Positions 23,096 to 32,016 of a stretch of DNA of 34,234 nt are shown piece after piece. This DNA is from Sphingomonas sp. ERG5 (GTDB lineage: Bacteria > Pseudomonadota > Alphaproteobacteria > Sphingomonadales > Sphingomonadaceae): assembly GCF_000803065.1 (NCBI RefSeq), contig NZ_JSXI01000052.1, positions 1-34,234 of the forward strand, in the 5' to 3' direction. The position numbers were made by a program, and so were the translations under genes. Position 1 is the first letter of the stretch, and every line of letters begins with the position of its first letter. The notes under the pieces were generated by a model. That model had not been told where the DNA came from. It was given only the letters and a program-made list of their open reading frames with translations, and ran no database searches.

Positions 23096-24787
23096 CTATC
23101 GCGTCGCGTATTTCTTCGCCCGCAGTCGTGCCTGGCCGGCTGCCGGCGGGACGATGCCGACGGCTTCGGGCGAGAAGCCGCCGCCGCCCGCGCCGAAGAA
23201 CAGGAAACTGAAGTCGAACCCGTCCCGCGTTTGGGCGATACCGTGGCAGCCCTGGCACCCGCCCATCGAATTGAGCGATCCCCCATTGAAATGATAATCG
23301 ATGACGTTGACCTGGTTGCGGACGTTGCCGAGCGTTGCGTTGGGCAAGCTGCCATTGATCGGCGGGAAGCCGCGGAACAGCTGGATGCCCGGCTGGCTGC
23401 TCTCGACGACGATGTTGGCGAGGTAGAAGTCCTTGGTCGTCTCATCGTTGGTCGGAATCGCCTGAACGCCGGCGAGCCGGTAATATTGCCAGACGAAGTT
23501 CCTGCCGAAGCCCGGAATGCCGCGCATCGCCGTCAGCGCCTGCTGATTGACCGTCGACACTTCGGGCACCGGCGGCACCGGCTGGGTGACGGGAATGGTG
23601 ACGAGCCCGCCGACCACCTTGGCGCCAAGGAAGTTGGCGGCGGCGCCCAGCGGCAGTTTCACCGTGCCGCCGCCATAGGGCTTGGCGGTGGGCTGGCTGG
23701 TCGAGAAGCCGATATTCGGATTGTTCACCGTCCGCCCGCTCGGCGGAAAGGTGGTGGTGGGCGGCGTGGTGTAGGCGACCTTATTGTATGACGGCACATA
23801 ATAAACGCCGGTTGGCTGGCCGGTCGCCTCATTATTGAGATCGTCGACCTGTTCGAACGTGGCGAAGATGAACGCCGGATAATTGGGTGTCTTGTGGATG
23901 AGATGGAGCGCGATCAGCGCATAGGTCTCGGTCGTTGGAACCAGTTTAGTGTCCGTGCCGCGATAGGTGAGCACCGTCGCGGTGTGATAGCGATACCACT
24001 GGCTCTGCGGGATCGACGAGAGCGGCCGCCATGCGGCCTTCACTTCGACCGTGCCGGTGGGAAGCGTGATTGCGGGTGTGAAATGGAATATCGGGAATTT
24101 AGGCATCAGCGACTTGTAATTGGCCGCAACCCAGTTGGATTCGATCTGATTGGCGCGTGCCTCGAACAATATCTGCGGGTCGGTGGCTGGGTTCCGAGCC
24201 GCTGGATTAGCTGGACTTGCCGGATAGAAAAGGCTGTTCTGGCCGATCTGGTTGGCCTCATCGAGATTATTGTAAGGCAGCGGGCGTCCACCGGGCAAGG
24301 TGATGGAGCTGCATATCTGAGGGTTCGATGATCCCTGCTTGGTGGTGACATAAGTGGGCGGTGCGCCCCAGGGCTGAGGCGGGGCGGGCACGGCATTGCC
24401 CTTGGAAACGGCACATGGCAGCAACTCGGTGCGGTGCTGATATGTTTCCCAGACCAGCGGGCCGGCGGTGCTCGTGCCCGAGCTCGCAAAGTTGCCGCCG
24501 GGAACGCCGCGGCTGCCGGACGCCGCGGGCGATACCGCCGAAATGAATGAAAGCCATGCGAAGGTGGCGAGATCCCCGTGACCCACTGTGTTGTTGGGGG
24601 TGCGGTAGATATCGGCCGGGATCAATGGCTGGGTGTTGAGCATGTCGGACGTGCTGAGCGTCCGGCCGGGCGTTATGGAGGGGCCGAAGGGCGGCGGGGA
24701 TGGCGCCGTACTGCCTTGGCTGAATGTCGCGACTGCGGCGAACGCGGTGAGCGCGCTTCCGAGCAGTAGGAAAGACACGATCTTCAT
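23096..24787 (-). CDS. exported protein with a single C-terminal CxxCH haem motif, unknown function
   Basis: The 563-residue protein starts with a Sec signal (MKIVSFLLLGSALTAFAA). AGGAGG lies six bases before the ATG, which fixes the start. One haem c motif, CQGCH, is at 511-515, followed by DGFDFSFLFFGAGGG. No methionine follows it, so any haem would need an axial ligand from elsewhere or a second His. Features shared with the lipoprotein at 32524-34191 are an early WLSF/WLTS tract, VEVKAAW, LHLIHK followed by IFATFEQVDD, and FYLANIVVESSQ shortly before the haem motif, so the two are distant paralogues. A strong hairpin follows the stop. I cannot name the function; an electron-transfer or oxidoreductase role is a guess from the haem motif. 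Confidence 0.78.
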   Translation of the reverse strand: MKIVSFLLLGSALTAFAAVATFSQGSTAPSPPPFGPSITPGRTLSTSDMLNTQPLIPADIYRTPNNTVGHGDLATFAWLSFISAVSPAASGSRGVPGGNFASSGTSTAGPLVWETYQHRTELLPCAVSKGNAVPAPPQPWGAPPTYVTTKQGSSNPQICSSITLPGGRPLPYNNLDEANQIGQNSLFYPASPANPAARNPATDPQILFEARANQIESNWVAANYKSLMPKFPIFHFTPAITLPTGTVEVKAAWRPLSSIPQSQWYRYHTATVLTYRGTDTKLVPTTETYALIALHLIHKTPNYPAFIFATFEQVDDLNNEATGQPTGVYYVPSYNKVAYTTPPTTTFPPSGRTVNNPNIGFSTSQPTAKPYGGGTVKLPLGAAANFLGAKVVGGLVTIPVTQPVPPVPEVSTVNQQALTAMRGIPGFGRNFVWQYYRLAGVQAIPTNDETTKDFYLANIVVESSQPGIQLFRGFPPINGSLPNATLGNVRNQVNVIDYHFNGGSLNSMGGCQGCHGIAQTRDGFDFSFLFFGAGGGGFSPEAVGIVPPAAGQARLRAKKYATR

Positions 24788-24870
24788 GGGCGGCCTCCTG
24801 TTATAAGATCTCGATAAATCTCTTTCCACGACTACGCATACTAAGGATTGCGTAAAGTAAATCTGCGCAG

Positions 24871-24890
24871 GGAATCGCAATATGGATTCC
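24871..24890. promoter_or_regulatory. inverted repeat upstream of the haem-protein gene
   Basis: GGAATC (24871-24876) and GATTCC (24885-24890) are exact inverted repeats with an 8-bp spacer, about 85 bp upstream of the ATG at 24787 in an AT-richer stretch. This is a plausible regulator site, though six-base arms are short enough to arise by chance. Confidence 0.3.
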
Positions 24891-24936
24891 ACGCTACTAT
24901 AGAAAAACAGCGATCTAATTGTGAGTTATTTTAGCT

Positions 24937-25797
24937 TCATTTCGGTGGTATTCCGTCCACCGCTGCAATCCATCGTCCGTCAGGCAGGCACCAGGCGTCG
25001 ATGTGATGCATTCCCTTGCCGTTCCAGCCCGACCCTGCTGGGCCGAGAACCGGGTTTTCGGAGCATTCGCGCTCGGCATAAGTGTCGCCCGTCAGCTCAG
25101 TGATCGCGAAGGCGCGCACACCGCTGCCGTAGCGCGGACCGCAATCCTGGGCGAAACGGATCGGCCGGCCGTCGGGCAGAACGACACGGCCACCGGGCCG
25201 TGCGCGGCTTTTGTCGTTGACGATTAGCGGACTGGCGGAATGCTCGGTCCATGGGCCGTGGAGCGCATCGGCCGAGAAGAGCGCGAGCGCATCATGGCTG
25301 GACGGCGTGGGGCAAGCGAACATCCACCACCGCTGCTCGAAACGGAACGGCGTGGGGTCGGCGAGCGCGCCCGTGACCAGATCGGCGACATGGATCCAGC
25401 GAGTGGGAAAAGGATCGGCGCGATAGAGGCGGACGGCGCCCGCGCCGAGCGTCTCGGGAGTCATGAAGACCACGCCTTCATGGATGAAGACATGCGGATA
25501 GGAGAGATGGAAGCGTTCGTGCAGCACGACGCCGCGATAGGTCCAGGCACGCGCGTCGGGGCTGCTCGCCCAACCGATCTCGCCGAGCCCATTTTCGCGA
25601 TTGAGTATTTCGAAGAATAAATGCCATTCGCCGCCATGGGGCAGCAGGAACGGATCGGCGACGAACGCAGCGGGTACATCGGTGACCAGCTCACGCGTCA
25701 TGATCGGACCGGCGAGGCCCGGGATCGGCGCGAGGTGGAGCGGATCGGGGCCGGCATAAAGGCCGATCGACCAGGGATCCGGAGGTAGCGGAATCAT
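24937..25797 (-). CDS. GINT1 N-terminal-like beta-propeller protein (glycan/glycolipid transferase-associated)
   Basis: The 286-residue protein resembles the five-bladed propeller domain found in the N-terminal half of plant glucosamine inositolphosphorylceramide transferase and in many bacterial glycan clusters. Signatures are DPWSIGLYAG near 8-17, VTDVPAAFVADPFLLPHGGEWHLFFE near 38-63, HERFHLSYPHVF near 92, PETLGAGAVRLYRADPFPTRW, a CPTPSSHDALALFSADALHGPW segment, SRARPGGRVV, and NGKGMHHIDAW near the C terminus. It has no signal peptide. The ATG at 25797 overlaps the preceding gene stop by four bases; an upstream in-frame ATG at 25830 is less likely. In the plant enzyme the transferase activity is thought to lie in a separate GT64 domain that is absent here, so this may be a glycosidase-like or binding partner. 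Sphingomonads carry glycosphingolipids, which makes the resemblance suggestive only. Confidence 0.75.
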   Translation of the reverse strand: MIPLPPDPWSIGLYAGPDPLHLAPIPGLAGPIMTRELVTDVPAAFVADPFLLPHGGEWHLFFEILNRENGLGEIGWASSPDARAWTYRGVVLHERFHLSYPHVFIHEGVVFMTPETLGAGAVRLYRADPFPTRWIHVADLVTGALADPTPFRFEQRWWMFACPTPSSHDALALFSADALHGPWTEHSASPLIVNDKSRARPGGRVVLPDGRPIRFAQDCGPRYGSGVRAFAITELTGDTYAERECSENPVLGPAGSGWNGKGMHHIDAWCLPDGRWIAAVDGIPPK

Positions 25798-27914
25798 GCC
25801 AGCCGACCAATCTCGCGCAAGCCCGTGCACCAGCGCGTTTTATAGAGCTCTGCCCCACGCAGAAAGTCGAGCTCGGCGAGTCCGAGTGCGCAGGCTTCGC
25901 GCAAGGCTGCGTGGATCATCAGCGTTCCGGGGGAGAAAGGCGCGAAGGCGGACTCGAAGCCAGCATTCCAATAGCCCAGGCTGTCCGCGCCGCGCATACA
26001 CAGGTTCAGGCCGACGATCCGATCCTTCACTCGGAGCGCGAAAATGAGCGCGCTGCCGTTATCGAGCAGGTCCGGGAGCACTTGCCGGACGAAGGCGGCC
26101 GCGGCGCCGTCCCGGGCGAACAGGCTGCGCTCGCCGAAACGGTCACGGTGGAAGCCAAGGAAAAGCGCAGCGACGTCGGGGGTGCCAGGGGCTAACCGGG
26201 CTACGGCGAGACCGCTGCGTGCTGCGCGGCGCTCGAATTGCGCAAGGTCGTGGCGAAAGCGGGGAGAGCGCGAGGCGAGCCATGCCTCGTATCCCGCCGA
26301 TAGATCGGCGAAGGGGCAGGGGAACTTCTTCTCGACGAGCGCGGTCATGCGCTCCGCGCGGATGCAGTCGGCATCGGGGCGGACGCAGCCAAGCTCGATC
26401 GCCGGAAAGTGGCGGCGGGCGAACCGCATCAGCGCGCGCGCCGCCGCCAGGTCGCCCAAAGCGACGATCGCGTCATTATAGTCGCTGAGCAATGTGGTGA
26501 AGCACGCGGTCTTGCGTGCGGCGTCCCAGGCAAGCGGCAGCACGCCCACGAGCCGGCCGTCGCGCGAGGCGGTGACCAGCGCCGGGGAAAGATCGGAAGC
26601 TGTGTCGAGCGCCGCGCGATACCAGCAGGGTCCGCCAAAGGCGCGGTTGGCGCTTGAATGTTCGAGCAGCGCGCGCCACTCCGGTGCTATCGCTTCGATC
26701 GCCGCATGCTCGGTGACCAGTCCACAGGAGATTCCGCCGGTGACGATCTCAAGGTCCGCCGCGACCTCCATTGCGTCCGGGTGGATCAAGGTAGCAAGTC
26801 CCGCCACTGGCGGTTGCGGTGCGCCGACGGTAGCGTTCCAGACGACACGTTGTGCCGAGGGCAGCGTCTCGATCATGCCGCGTAGGTCATCGTCGCGCAG
26901 CAGCGCCATCGCCGCACCGCCATTCAGCGTGTAGCGGGTCGGGGCGGTCGCGCGGAAGGTCTCCGGGGCAACATATGATTGTATCAGCAGGTCGAGCTGG
27001 CTGGTGCCGGTCGCCGCGCGGCACATCAGATGCGCAGGCGGGCCACCATGGAGCCGCGCGCCAATCTCCACCAGCGCTGGCCCCTCGGCGTCGACGATCA
27101 CTTCGCAATGGCCAGCGCCGTGTTGAATTCCGAGTGCCTCGAGCACATCCACGGCAAAGCCAAAGAGCGTTTCGGCAAGCGGGCCCTTGGCGGGCAGGAG
27201 TTGCTTGGTCGCAAGCAGTCCGACGCTCGCGAAGGCAGGCGGCGGCTTGCCATAGGCCCATAATGCCGCGAGCCGGTGGCGCCCGTCGAGGCTGACGGTG
27301 TCGATCACATACTCGCGCCCGATCAGGAATTGCTGGGCGAGTACGGTGGCGTTGGCCGAGCCGAGCCGGTCGATGACGCCGTGGATCGCAGCGAAAGCCT
27401 GCGCCGCCTCGTCGCGGGTCGTGCATAGCCGTACGCCTTCCGACCCCTTGGCGCGCCGTGGCTTGAGGATCGCCGGCCAGCCGCCGTCAGTGTCGATCCA
27501 GGCGAGGATCGCGTCGAGACTGTCCGCTGCGATCTGGCGCGGCGTGCGGATGCCGTACGCCGCAGCCGTCTCGATCATGTGCAGCTTGTCGCGCCGCGCC
27601 ACGCTCAAGCCCGTGCCGTTGCCGGAGAGCCCGAGCGCCCCGGCGAGCCGATCCGCAAGCTCGACGCCGCGTTCCGAGCCCGCGATTACCTGGTCCACGC
27701 CGAGATCGCGCAGCATAGCGACGATGGTCTCCGGGTCCTCGGACCAGGGTAATAGCCGGGCAAAGCTCGCGGGATCGAACGACACCGCCTCGCTGTCCGG
27801 GATGTCGAGCGTGCTTCCCACCATCACCGCGGCGACGCCGTGCTCGGCGAACGCGGGTGCGAGCATCGTGCCGGCATCGTACGGATCGACAATCGCAACG
27901 GTGTGGACGGTCAC
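25794..27914 (-). CDS. ATP-grasp ligase fused to a CelD/BcsL-type GNAT acyltransferase
   Basis: This 706-residue protein has two catalytic halves. Residues 1 to about 390 are an ATP-grasp ligase: WPAILKPRRAKGSEG near 146-160 carries the nucleotide-binding Lys, VLAQQFLIGREYVIDT is near 191-206, and VEIGARLHGGP (282-292) holds the Mg-binding Glu, as in amino-acid ligases. Residues from about 405 are a FemAB-like GNAT of the CelD/BcsL type, ending with the hallmark LDFLRGAELYKTRWCT. It has no signal peptide. The GTG at 27914 gives MTVHTVAIVDPYDAG, a natural start five bases after the methyltransferase stop; an ATG at 27950 would overlap that gene. A plausible role is activating an amino or carboxylic acid and transferring it to an amine or hydroxyl on a sugar or lipid. 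Domain calls are good, the reaction is inference. Confidence 0.83.
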   Translation of the reverse strand: MTVHTVAIVDPYDAGTMLAPAFAEHGVAAVMVGSTLDIPDSEAVSFDPASFARLLPWSEDPETIVAMLRDLGVDQVIAGSERGVELADRLAGALGLSGNGTGLSVARRDKLHMIETAAAYGIRTPRQIAADSLDAILAWIDTDGGWPAILKPRRAKGSEGVRLCTTRDEAAQAFAAIHGVIDRLGSANATVLAQQFLIGREYVIDTVSLDGRHRLAALWAYGKPPPAFASVGLLATKQLLPAKGPLAETLFGFAVDVLEALGIQHGAGHCEVIVDAEGPALVEIGARLHGGPPAHLMCRAATGTSQLDLLIQSYVAPETFRATAPTRYTLNGGAAMALLRDDDLRGMIETLPSAQRVVWNATVGAPQPPVAGLATLIHPDAMEVAADLEIVTGGISCGLVTEHAAIEAIAPEWRALLEHSSANRAFGGPCWYRAALDTASDLSPALVTASRDGRLVGVLPLAWDAARKTACFTTLLSDYNDAIVALGDLAAARALMRFARRHFPAIELGCVRPDADCIRAERMTALVEKKFPCPFADLSAGYEAWLASRSPRFRHDLAQFERRAARSGLAVARLAPGTPDVAALFLGFHRDRFGERSLFARDGAAAAFVRQVLPDLLDNGSALIFALRVKDRIVGLNLCMRGADSLGYWNAGFESAFAPFSPGTLMIHAALREACALGLAELDFLRGAELYKTRWCTGLREIGRLA

Positions 27915-27919
27915 GTGAT

Positions 27920-28600
27920 TCAGTGCCGCTTGCCTACGGCGCAACGCCACACATGCTTGATTGGCCGGCCCTCGCCGTCGAGGCTGGTGGCGGGCTCAAG
28001 CAGGATCGGCTCCCATTCGGCGAGCAGCGTTTCGCAATTCTCGCGTGTCAGGAAATGCATCGTCTGCCCACCGGCAAGGACATAGGAACGCGGACCCAAC
28101 TGGCGCTCGGGCGGCTGGAAGGCGACACGCAGGTCGCGATCCTCGGTCGAATTGGCGTGGAAGGCGAACAAGCCGCCGGGACGCAGGCAACGATCGACCT
28201 CGGCGATCACGCGGCGCAACTCAGCATCGGCGAAGCTGTGGAGCACGAGGTTGCTGATCACGGCGTCGAAGCTGTGATCGGCATAGGGCAAATGCGCGCC
28301 GATATCGCCCTGGCGGAAGCCGACCGCGAGCGCTGCTTCTGTCGCCATCCGCAGCGCCTCGTCTATCGCGACCTGAGAATAATCGATGCCCTCGACCGCG
28401 AACCCGCGCCGTGCCAGCGCAAGCGCGTCATAACCGGTGCCGCAGCCGAGATCGAGCACCTGATGACACCCGCGCTCGGCGAGCAGCGGCAGAAAAGGGT
28501 CGAGCCACTGGCGCGACTGGTCGGGCTCGCCGACGGCCAGGATCGCGCGGAATTTCGCATCCCACACGCTGGCGGGCGCATAATGCTCGTCTTGCATCAT
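27920..28600 (-). CDS. class I SAM-dependent methyltransferase
   Basis: The 226-residue protein has a Rossmann SAM-binding core: motif I LDLGCGTGYDALALARRG near 49-66, motif II acidic residue in VEGIDYS, motif III QGDIGAHLPYADHSFDAVISN near 97-117, and a CLRPGGLFAFHANS strand near 138-151. AAGGAAAG lies about ten bases before the tandem ATG start. It is the first gene of a minus-strand run in which the next two genes overlap or abut, so the three products probably act on one molecule. It shares an 85-bp divergent gap with the sulfotransferase gene. An O- or N-methyltransferase for a small molecule or glycan is likely; the substrate is unknown. Confidence 0.9.
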   Translation of the reverse strand: MMQDEHYAPASVWDAKFRAILAVGEPDQSRQWLDPFLPLLAERGCHQVLDLGCGTGYDALALARRGFAVEGIDYSQVAIDEALRMATEAALAVGFRQGDIGAHLPYADHSFDAVISNLVLHSFADAELRRVIAEVDRCLRPGGLFAFHANSTEDRDLRVAFQPPERQLGPRSYVLAGGQTMHFLTRENCETLLAEWEPILLEPATSLDGEGRPIKHVWRCAVGKRH

Positions 28601-28685
28601 CTCGGAAGTACTTTCCTTTCAGCTGGACGAGGACAAGACTAGAATTGTCGCGCGAACCGGCTAGGCTTCGGCGACACTGGCATTC

Positions 28686-29450
28686 ATGGAATGGATGATG
28701 ACGGAACTCAAGGCCGCGGTTCGGTTCGTCATCCTGCATGCCACGCGAACAGGCAGCAATTACCTGTGCACCGTGCTTGATTCGCACCCCGACATTCTTT
28801 GCCATCATGAAATATTCAATCCGCACGTGGTCGGCGTGGCGCGGCATCTTCAGGAGAGCGATTTCCGGCTCGGCACGATTGAAGAGCGAGAGCGCGACCC
28901 GGACGCGTTCCTTGACCGCGTGTGGAGAACCGACCTCGGCCATGCCGCTGTGGGGTTCAAGCTGTGCCTGTGGCAGCATGAGGCCGCCTGGCGGGCGGTG
29001 CTCGCTGACGTGTCGGTACGCAAGATCCTGCTCAAGCGGCGAAATCGGGTGAAAGCATTCGTCTCGCTGCTGCTTGCGCGGCAGACCGGCGAATGGGTGG
29101 TGTATGATGATCGCGGCGCGCCGGCACCCCGCCCCAAAGTAGAGGTGGATCGCGACGAACTGTTCGAGAACATCGCGCTGCACACGCGCTTCTACCACGA
29201 AACCGAGCAGGCGCTTGCCGAGACCGGGCAGGGCCATATTCTGCTGCGGTATGAGGATCTGTTCACGCCGGGCGGCATTGATCCCGCGCTGGCGCTGCTG
29301 GGCGTCGAGGGTGCACCCGCGCTTCCGCAGGGGCGGACCTGGAAGCTGACGCCCGGTTCGCTGCGTGAGACGGTGGCGAATTTCGACGACCTCAGCCGGG
29401 CGCTGCAGGGTAGTGATCTGGAGGCTGAACTTCACGCGGCCGGCCGCTGA
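28686..29450 (+). CDS. sulfotransferase (PAPS-dependent)
   Basis: The 254-residue protein has the two PAPS-binding elements of the sulfotransferase family. The 5'-phosphosulfate loop is HATRTGSNYLCTVLDSHP near 18-35. The 3'-phosphate segment KILLKRRNRVKAFVSLLLARQTGEW, near 115-139, supplies an Arg and a Ser. It has no signal peptide or membrane segment, so it should work in the cytoplasm on a sugar, lipid or small-molecule acceptor. The ATG at 28686 is followed by two further in-frame ATGs (28695, 28698) and no start has a strong binding site. The gene is divergent from the methyltransferase operon and its 3' end overlaps the convergent glycosyltransferase gene by 59 bp. The setting fits sulfation of a surface glycan or glycolipid. 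Confidence 0.87.
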   Translation: MEWMMTELKAAVRFVILHATRTGSNYLCTVLDSHPDILCHHEIFNPHVVGVARHLQESDFRLGTIEERERDPDAFLDRVWRTDLGHAAVGFKLCLWQHEAAWRAVLADVSVRKILLKRRNRVKAFVSLLLARQTGEWVVYDDRGAPAPRPKVEVDRDELFENIALHTRFYHETEQALAETGQGHILLRYEDLFTPGGIDPALALLGVEGAPALPQGRTWKLTPGSLRETVANFDDLSRALQGSDLEAELHAAGR

Positions 29451-30570
29451 GTGAATCCAGGTGGCGGATGAAATGCCCCGCATCGGTCTCGGGAAGGAAG
29501 CGGTGTGCCGCGTCGCGCGACTGTTCCGACAAGCGACGATAGGCCCGCGCATCGGTCAGCAGCGTCTCCAGCGCCACGTGCCAGGCTTCGATCGGCTGGG
29601 GTTCGGAGCGATCGAGCGGCGTCACGGGCAGGACATGATCGACGCCGAGCTTGGCTTCCGGCTGACCACCGAGATTGCCGGCAAGGACGGGAATGCCGCG
29701 CAGCATCGCGTCGATCGCCACATAGCCCAAGGTCTCCGGCACAAGTGAGGGCGCCAGCAGCACGCGGACCCGGGTGAGCAGCGTGCCAATATCATCGACG
29801 GGGTCGAGCAGCATGACATTGGGCAACTGCGCCAGCGTGTCGAGCACGGCCGGGTCCCCGCCCCAGGTCGGCACTGCGGCGAAGGGAATATCGGGGAAGC
29901 GCTCGGCGAGCGCGAGGAAGATCGGCAGCCCCTTGGCGAGGCACGGATTGATCATCGCAACGAACCCGTCCCCGGGCGGTTCGATTGACGCGAGCGGGGC
30001 ATGGCCGAACACCGGGAAGCGCAGCAGCGTGGAGTCGATTCCGCCATGGTCGCGCAAATAGGTGCGGCTGTATTCGCTGACCGCCACCACGCTGCGGACC
30101 TGACGCAGCCGTTCATGCTGTACCTGATCGAGCCGGTCGGCCTCGGGGCCGAACGGCAAGTGGAAGTGAGTATGGACCAGCGCGATCACTCGCTCGGACG
30201 CATGGCGCAGTGCGATGTCGAGAAACAGTGCCGGACGATCATCGGAGGCGAGGATCCAGTCGGGGTCGAAATCGCGGATCAGCGCTTCGATCCGCGCAGC
30301 GGCGGCGGGTGCCGCGAAGTCGAGCGGAAGGATGTGGATGCCCTGATGGTGATAGCTGCCATCATCCCCGATCGAGACGCCGCGCGCGGCGAGTCCCTGT
30401 GCGCCGAATTCATGCGCAAGCAGCCGGCGCTCGCCGGGGCTGCGCGACACCACGCGGCATTCGAATCCACGCCGGGCCAGTTCCGCGAGCAGAAGCCGGT
30501 TGGCCTTGTTGCCGCCGCCGAACGACGGCAGGTAGACTGCGTCCTGAAGCAGAAGAATGCGCGCGCTCAT
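29392..30570 (-). CDS. glycosyltransferase, GT4-like
   Basis: The 392-residue protein has a GT-B fold plan. The N-terminal acceptor half opens ILLLQDAVYLPSFGGGNKAN with the glycine-rich loop usual in GT4 enzymes, then DPDWILASDD and HTHFHLPFGPEA. The C-terminal nucleotide-sugar half includes FVAMINPCLAKGLPIFLALAER and PETLGYVAIDAMLRGIPVLAGN. In that last motif the usual E-x7-E reads E-x7-D. There is no signal peptide. No ribosome binding site precedes the ATG. It converges on the sulfotransferase gene with a 59-bp overlap and diverges from the unknown gene at 30691. It likely adds a sugar to the molecule the neighbouring enzymes modify; donor and acceptor are unknown. Confidence 0.87.
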   Translation of the reverse strand: MSARILLLQDAVYLPSFGGGNKANRLLLAELARRGFECRVVSRSPGERRLLAHEFGAQGLAARGVSIGDDGSYHHQGIHILPLDFAAPAAAARIEALIRDFDPDWILASDDRPALFLDIALRHASERVIALVHTHFHLPFGPEADRLDQVQHERLRQVRSVVAVSEYSRTYLRDHGGIDSTLLRFPVFGHAPLASIEPPGDGFVAMINPCLAKGLPIFLALAERFPDIPFAAVPTWGGDPAVLDTLAQLPNVMLLDPVDDIGTLLTRVRVLLAPSLVPETLGYVAIDAMLRGIPVLAGNLGGQPEAKLGVDHVLPVTPLDRSEPQPIEAWHVALETLLTDARAYRRLSEQSRDAAHRFLPETDAGHFIRHLDSLSGRPREVQPPDHYPAAPG

Positions 30571-30690
30571 CGATTATATAGGCGCTGCGTCGCGATCCGC
30601 GGTCAAGACTTGTTTTGACTTTCCGTCCCGGGAGATGGACTGGTTATTCACGGTGGCTTATTACTTATCGACCAGCGGGGGGAAGTACGG

Positions 30691-31911
30691 GTGCTCGATA
30701 TTATCTGCGGATTATTGGGGAATCGTGAAAAAGCGGATCCCGGGACGGCGATGGGGCGTGCGCGAGATCTTACGGTAGCCTGGTTGCGCTGGCATTATTT
30801 CGGCGAGATCGTGGAGGATATAGATCCCTCCCGCATTCTGGCACGTGCACGAGCGAACGGAAGTCGTTATTGTCTGGTTCAGGGCTATGGGCATATCGTC
30901 GCCGAGCATGCGGGCCCGGACGGTGGCAAGGCGCGGGGCTTTTTTGATGCGCTTGAGGCGTGGGTCGACGCCCATGACTTCGTCTTCGCGGGCATTCCCG
31001 GTCGTTGCCTGCTTGTCGATCTTGCCGCCTGGTCGCAAGCGGGTGAGCCGATGGTTTCGGCACCGGTGCCGTTCGGTCCCGCGCTTGAGGGGCATCTGAT
31101 CGATCTGGGAAGCGATCTGGCCACCGTTGCGCCGTTCCAGGCGTTTCTCGACGAGATGTGCGACAAGGCGGCGCGCGGCGTCTTCGTGCTCAACTATGAA
31201 TCCTATGACGATGTTGCCACGCCGCCGCCCGGGTTCGCGGCGCCCGTCTCGACGCTTTATTGTGTCGCCGCAGGATTGAAGCCCAACCGCATCCTCGAGA
31301 CTCACGGGATCGGCGCGGACAGCCGGGTGGTGTTCTTCGATTACAGCGCCGACGCGCTGGACTTCCGGCGCCGGCTCGACGCCGAGTGGGACGGACATGA
31401 CTATCCGCGTTACCTGCGCACGTTGTTCGAGCGGCGCGACCGCACGCATTATTATCTCTGGCCGGGCGCAACGCCCGACAACATGGATTGGGCCGAACTC
31501 GATCGCCTCTGGGCGGCAGAACTGGTGCGTTGGGGCGGAGCGGAAAAATTCGCGGCGCATTGGCGGCGCTTCCAGACGATCGAGCGCGACTATCTGGCGT
31601 GCAATATCCTTGAGCCTGATGTGCTGCTCGCACGCATCAAGGATGAGCCTGGTAGTGCGATCTGGTGGAGCAACGCCTTTTGCACCATCTATAGCGCGGC
31701 GCACCACAGCCTGGACGAGAAGCGGCGAATCTATGACGACTGGATCGCGCGGCTCGCCGACCGGGCGCCCGGGATCTTTCTCTACGGATCGGATCATAGC
31801 AACAGCAGCGTCAACGCGATCACCGCGGGTGATTATCGCGAGCGCTATTTCGCGCAGGGCGGCGACCCGCTGAACGCGCGTGCCTTTCACCGACAGGCGA
31901 TCCGATTCTAG
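30691..31911 (+). CDS. uncharacterised 406-residue protein
   Basis: I do not recognise this protein. It begins with GTG, preceded at seven bases by a strong GGGGGGAAG binding site, and has no signal peptide or membrane segment. The sequence looks like a globular cytoplasmic enzyme rich in aromatic residues. Conserved-looking stretches are GSRYCLVQGYGHIVAEHAG near 57-75, GVFVLNYESYDDVA near 163-176, ILETHGIGADSRVVFFDYS near 205-223, HDYPRYLRTLF near 239, THYYLWPGATPDNMDW near 256-271, and GIFLYGSDHSNSSVNAI near 360-376. VVFFDYSADALDF is faintly reminiscent of a nucleotide- or SAM-binding strand, but I would not assign it. It sits beside the glycosyltransferase (divergent) and the sulfotransferase, so glycan modification is a contextual guess. 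It is followed by the repeat-rich non-coding region. Confidence 0.75.
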   Translation: MLDIICGLLGNREKADPGTAMGRARDLTVAWLRWHYFGEIVEDIDPSRILARARANGSRYCLVQGYGHIVAEHAGPDGGKARGFFDALEAWVDAHDFVFAGIPGRCLLVDLAAWSQAGEPMVSAPVPFGPALEGHLIDLGSDLATVAPFQAFLDEMCDKAARGVFVLNYESYDDVATPPPGFAAPVSTLYCVAAGLKPNRILETHGIGADSRVVFFDYSADALDFRRRLDAEWDGHDYPRYLRTLFERRDRTHYYLWPGATPDNMDWAELDRLWAAELVRWGGAEKFAAHWRRFQTIERDYLACNILEPDVLLARIKDEPGSAIWWSNAFCTIYSAAHHSLDEKRRIYDDWIARLADRAPGIFLYGSDHSNSSVNAITAGDYRERYFAQGGDPLNARAFHRQAIRF

Positions 31912-32016
31912 AGCGTTTTCGATCCGGGGCGATCGACAGACGCCATCGGCCTCTTGGCTCTGTTAACCCCTGTTATTCCCTGTTTTTAGCATTGTATTTT
32001 TCGTCCCTGTTATGTA

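Noticed and set aside
30573..30578. Perfect TATAAT on the minus strand before the glycosyltransferase gene
   Set aside because: It is too close to the ATG (the transcript would start inside the gene) and has no -35 box at a workable distance.
30712..31890. Minus-strand open frame of about 390 codons opposite the unknown gene
   Set aside because: The plus frame has a strong ribosome binding site and protein-like composition; the antisense frame is rich in Arg and Pro and has no start signals.
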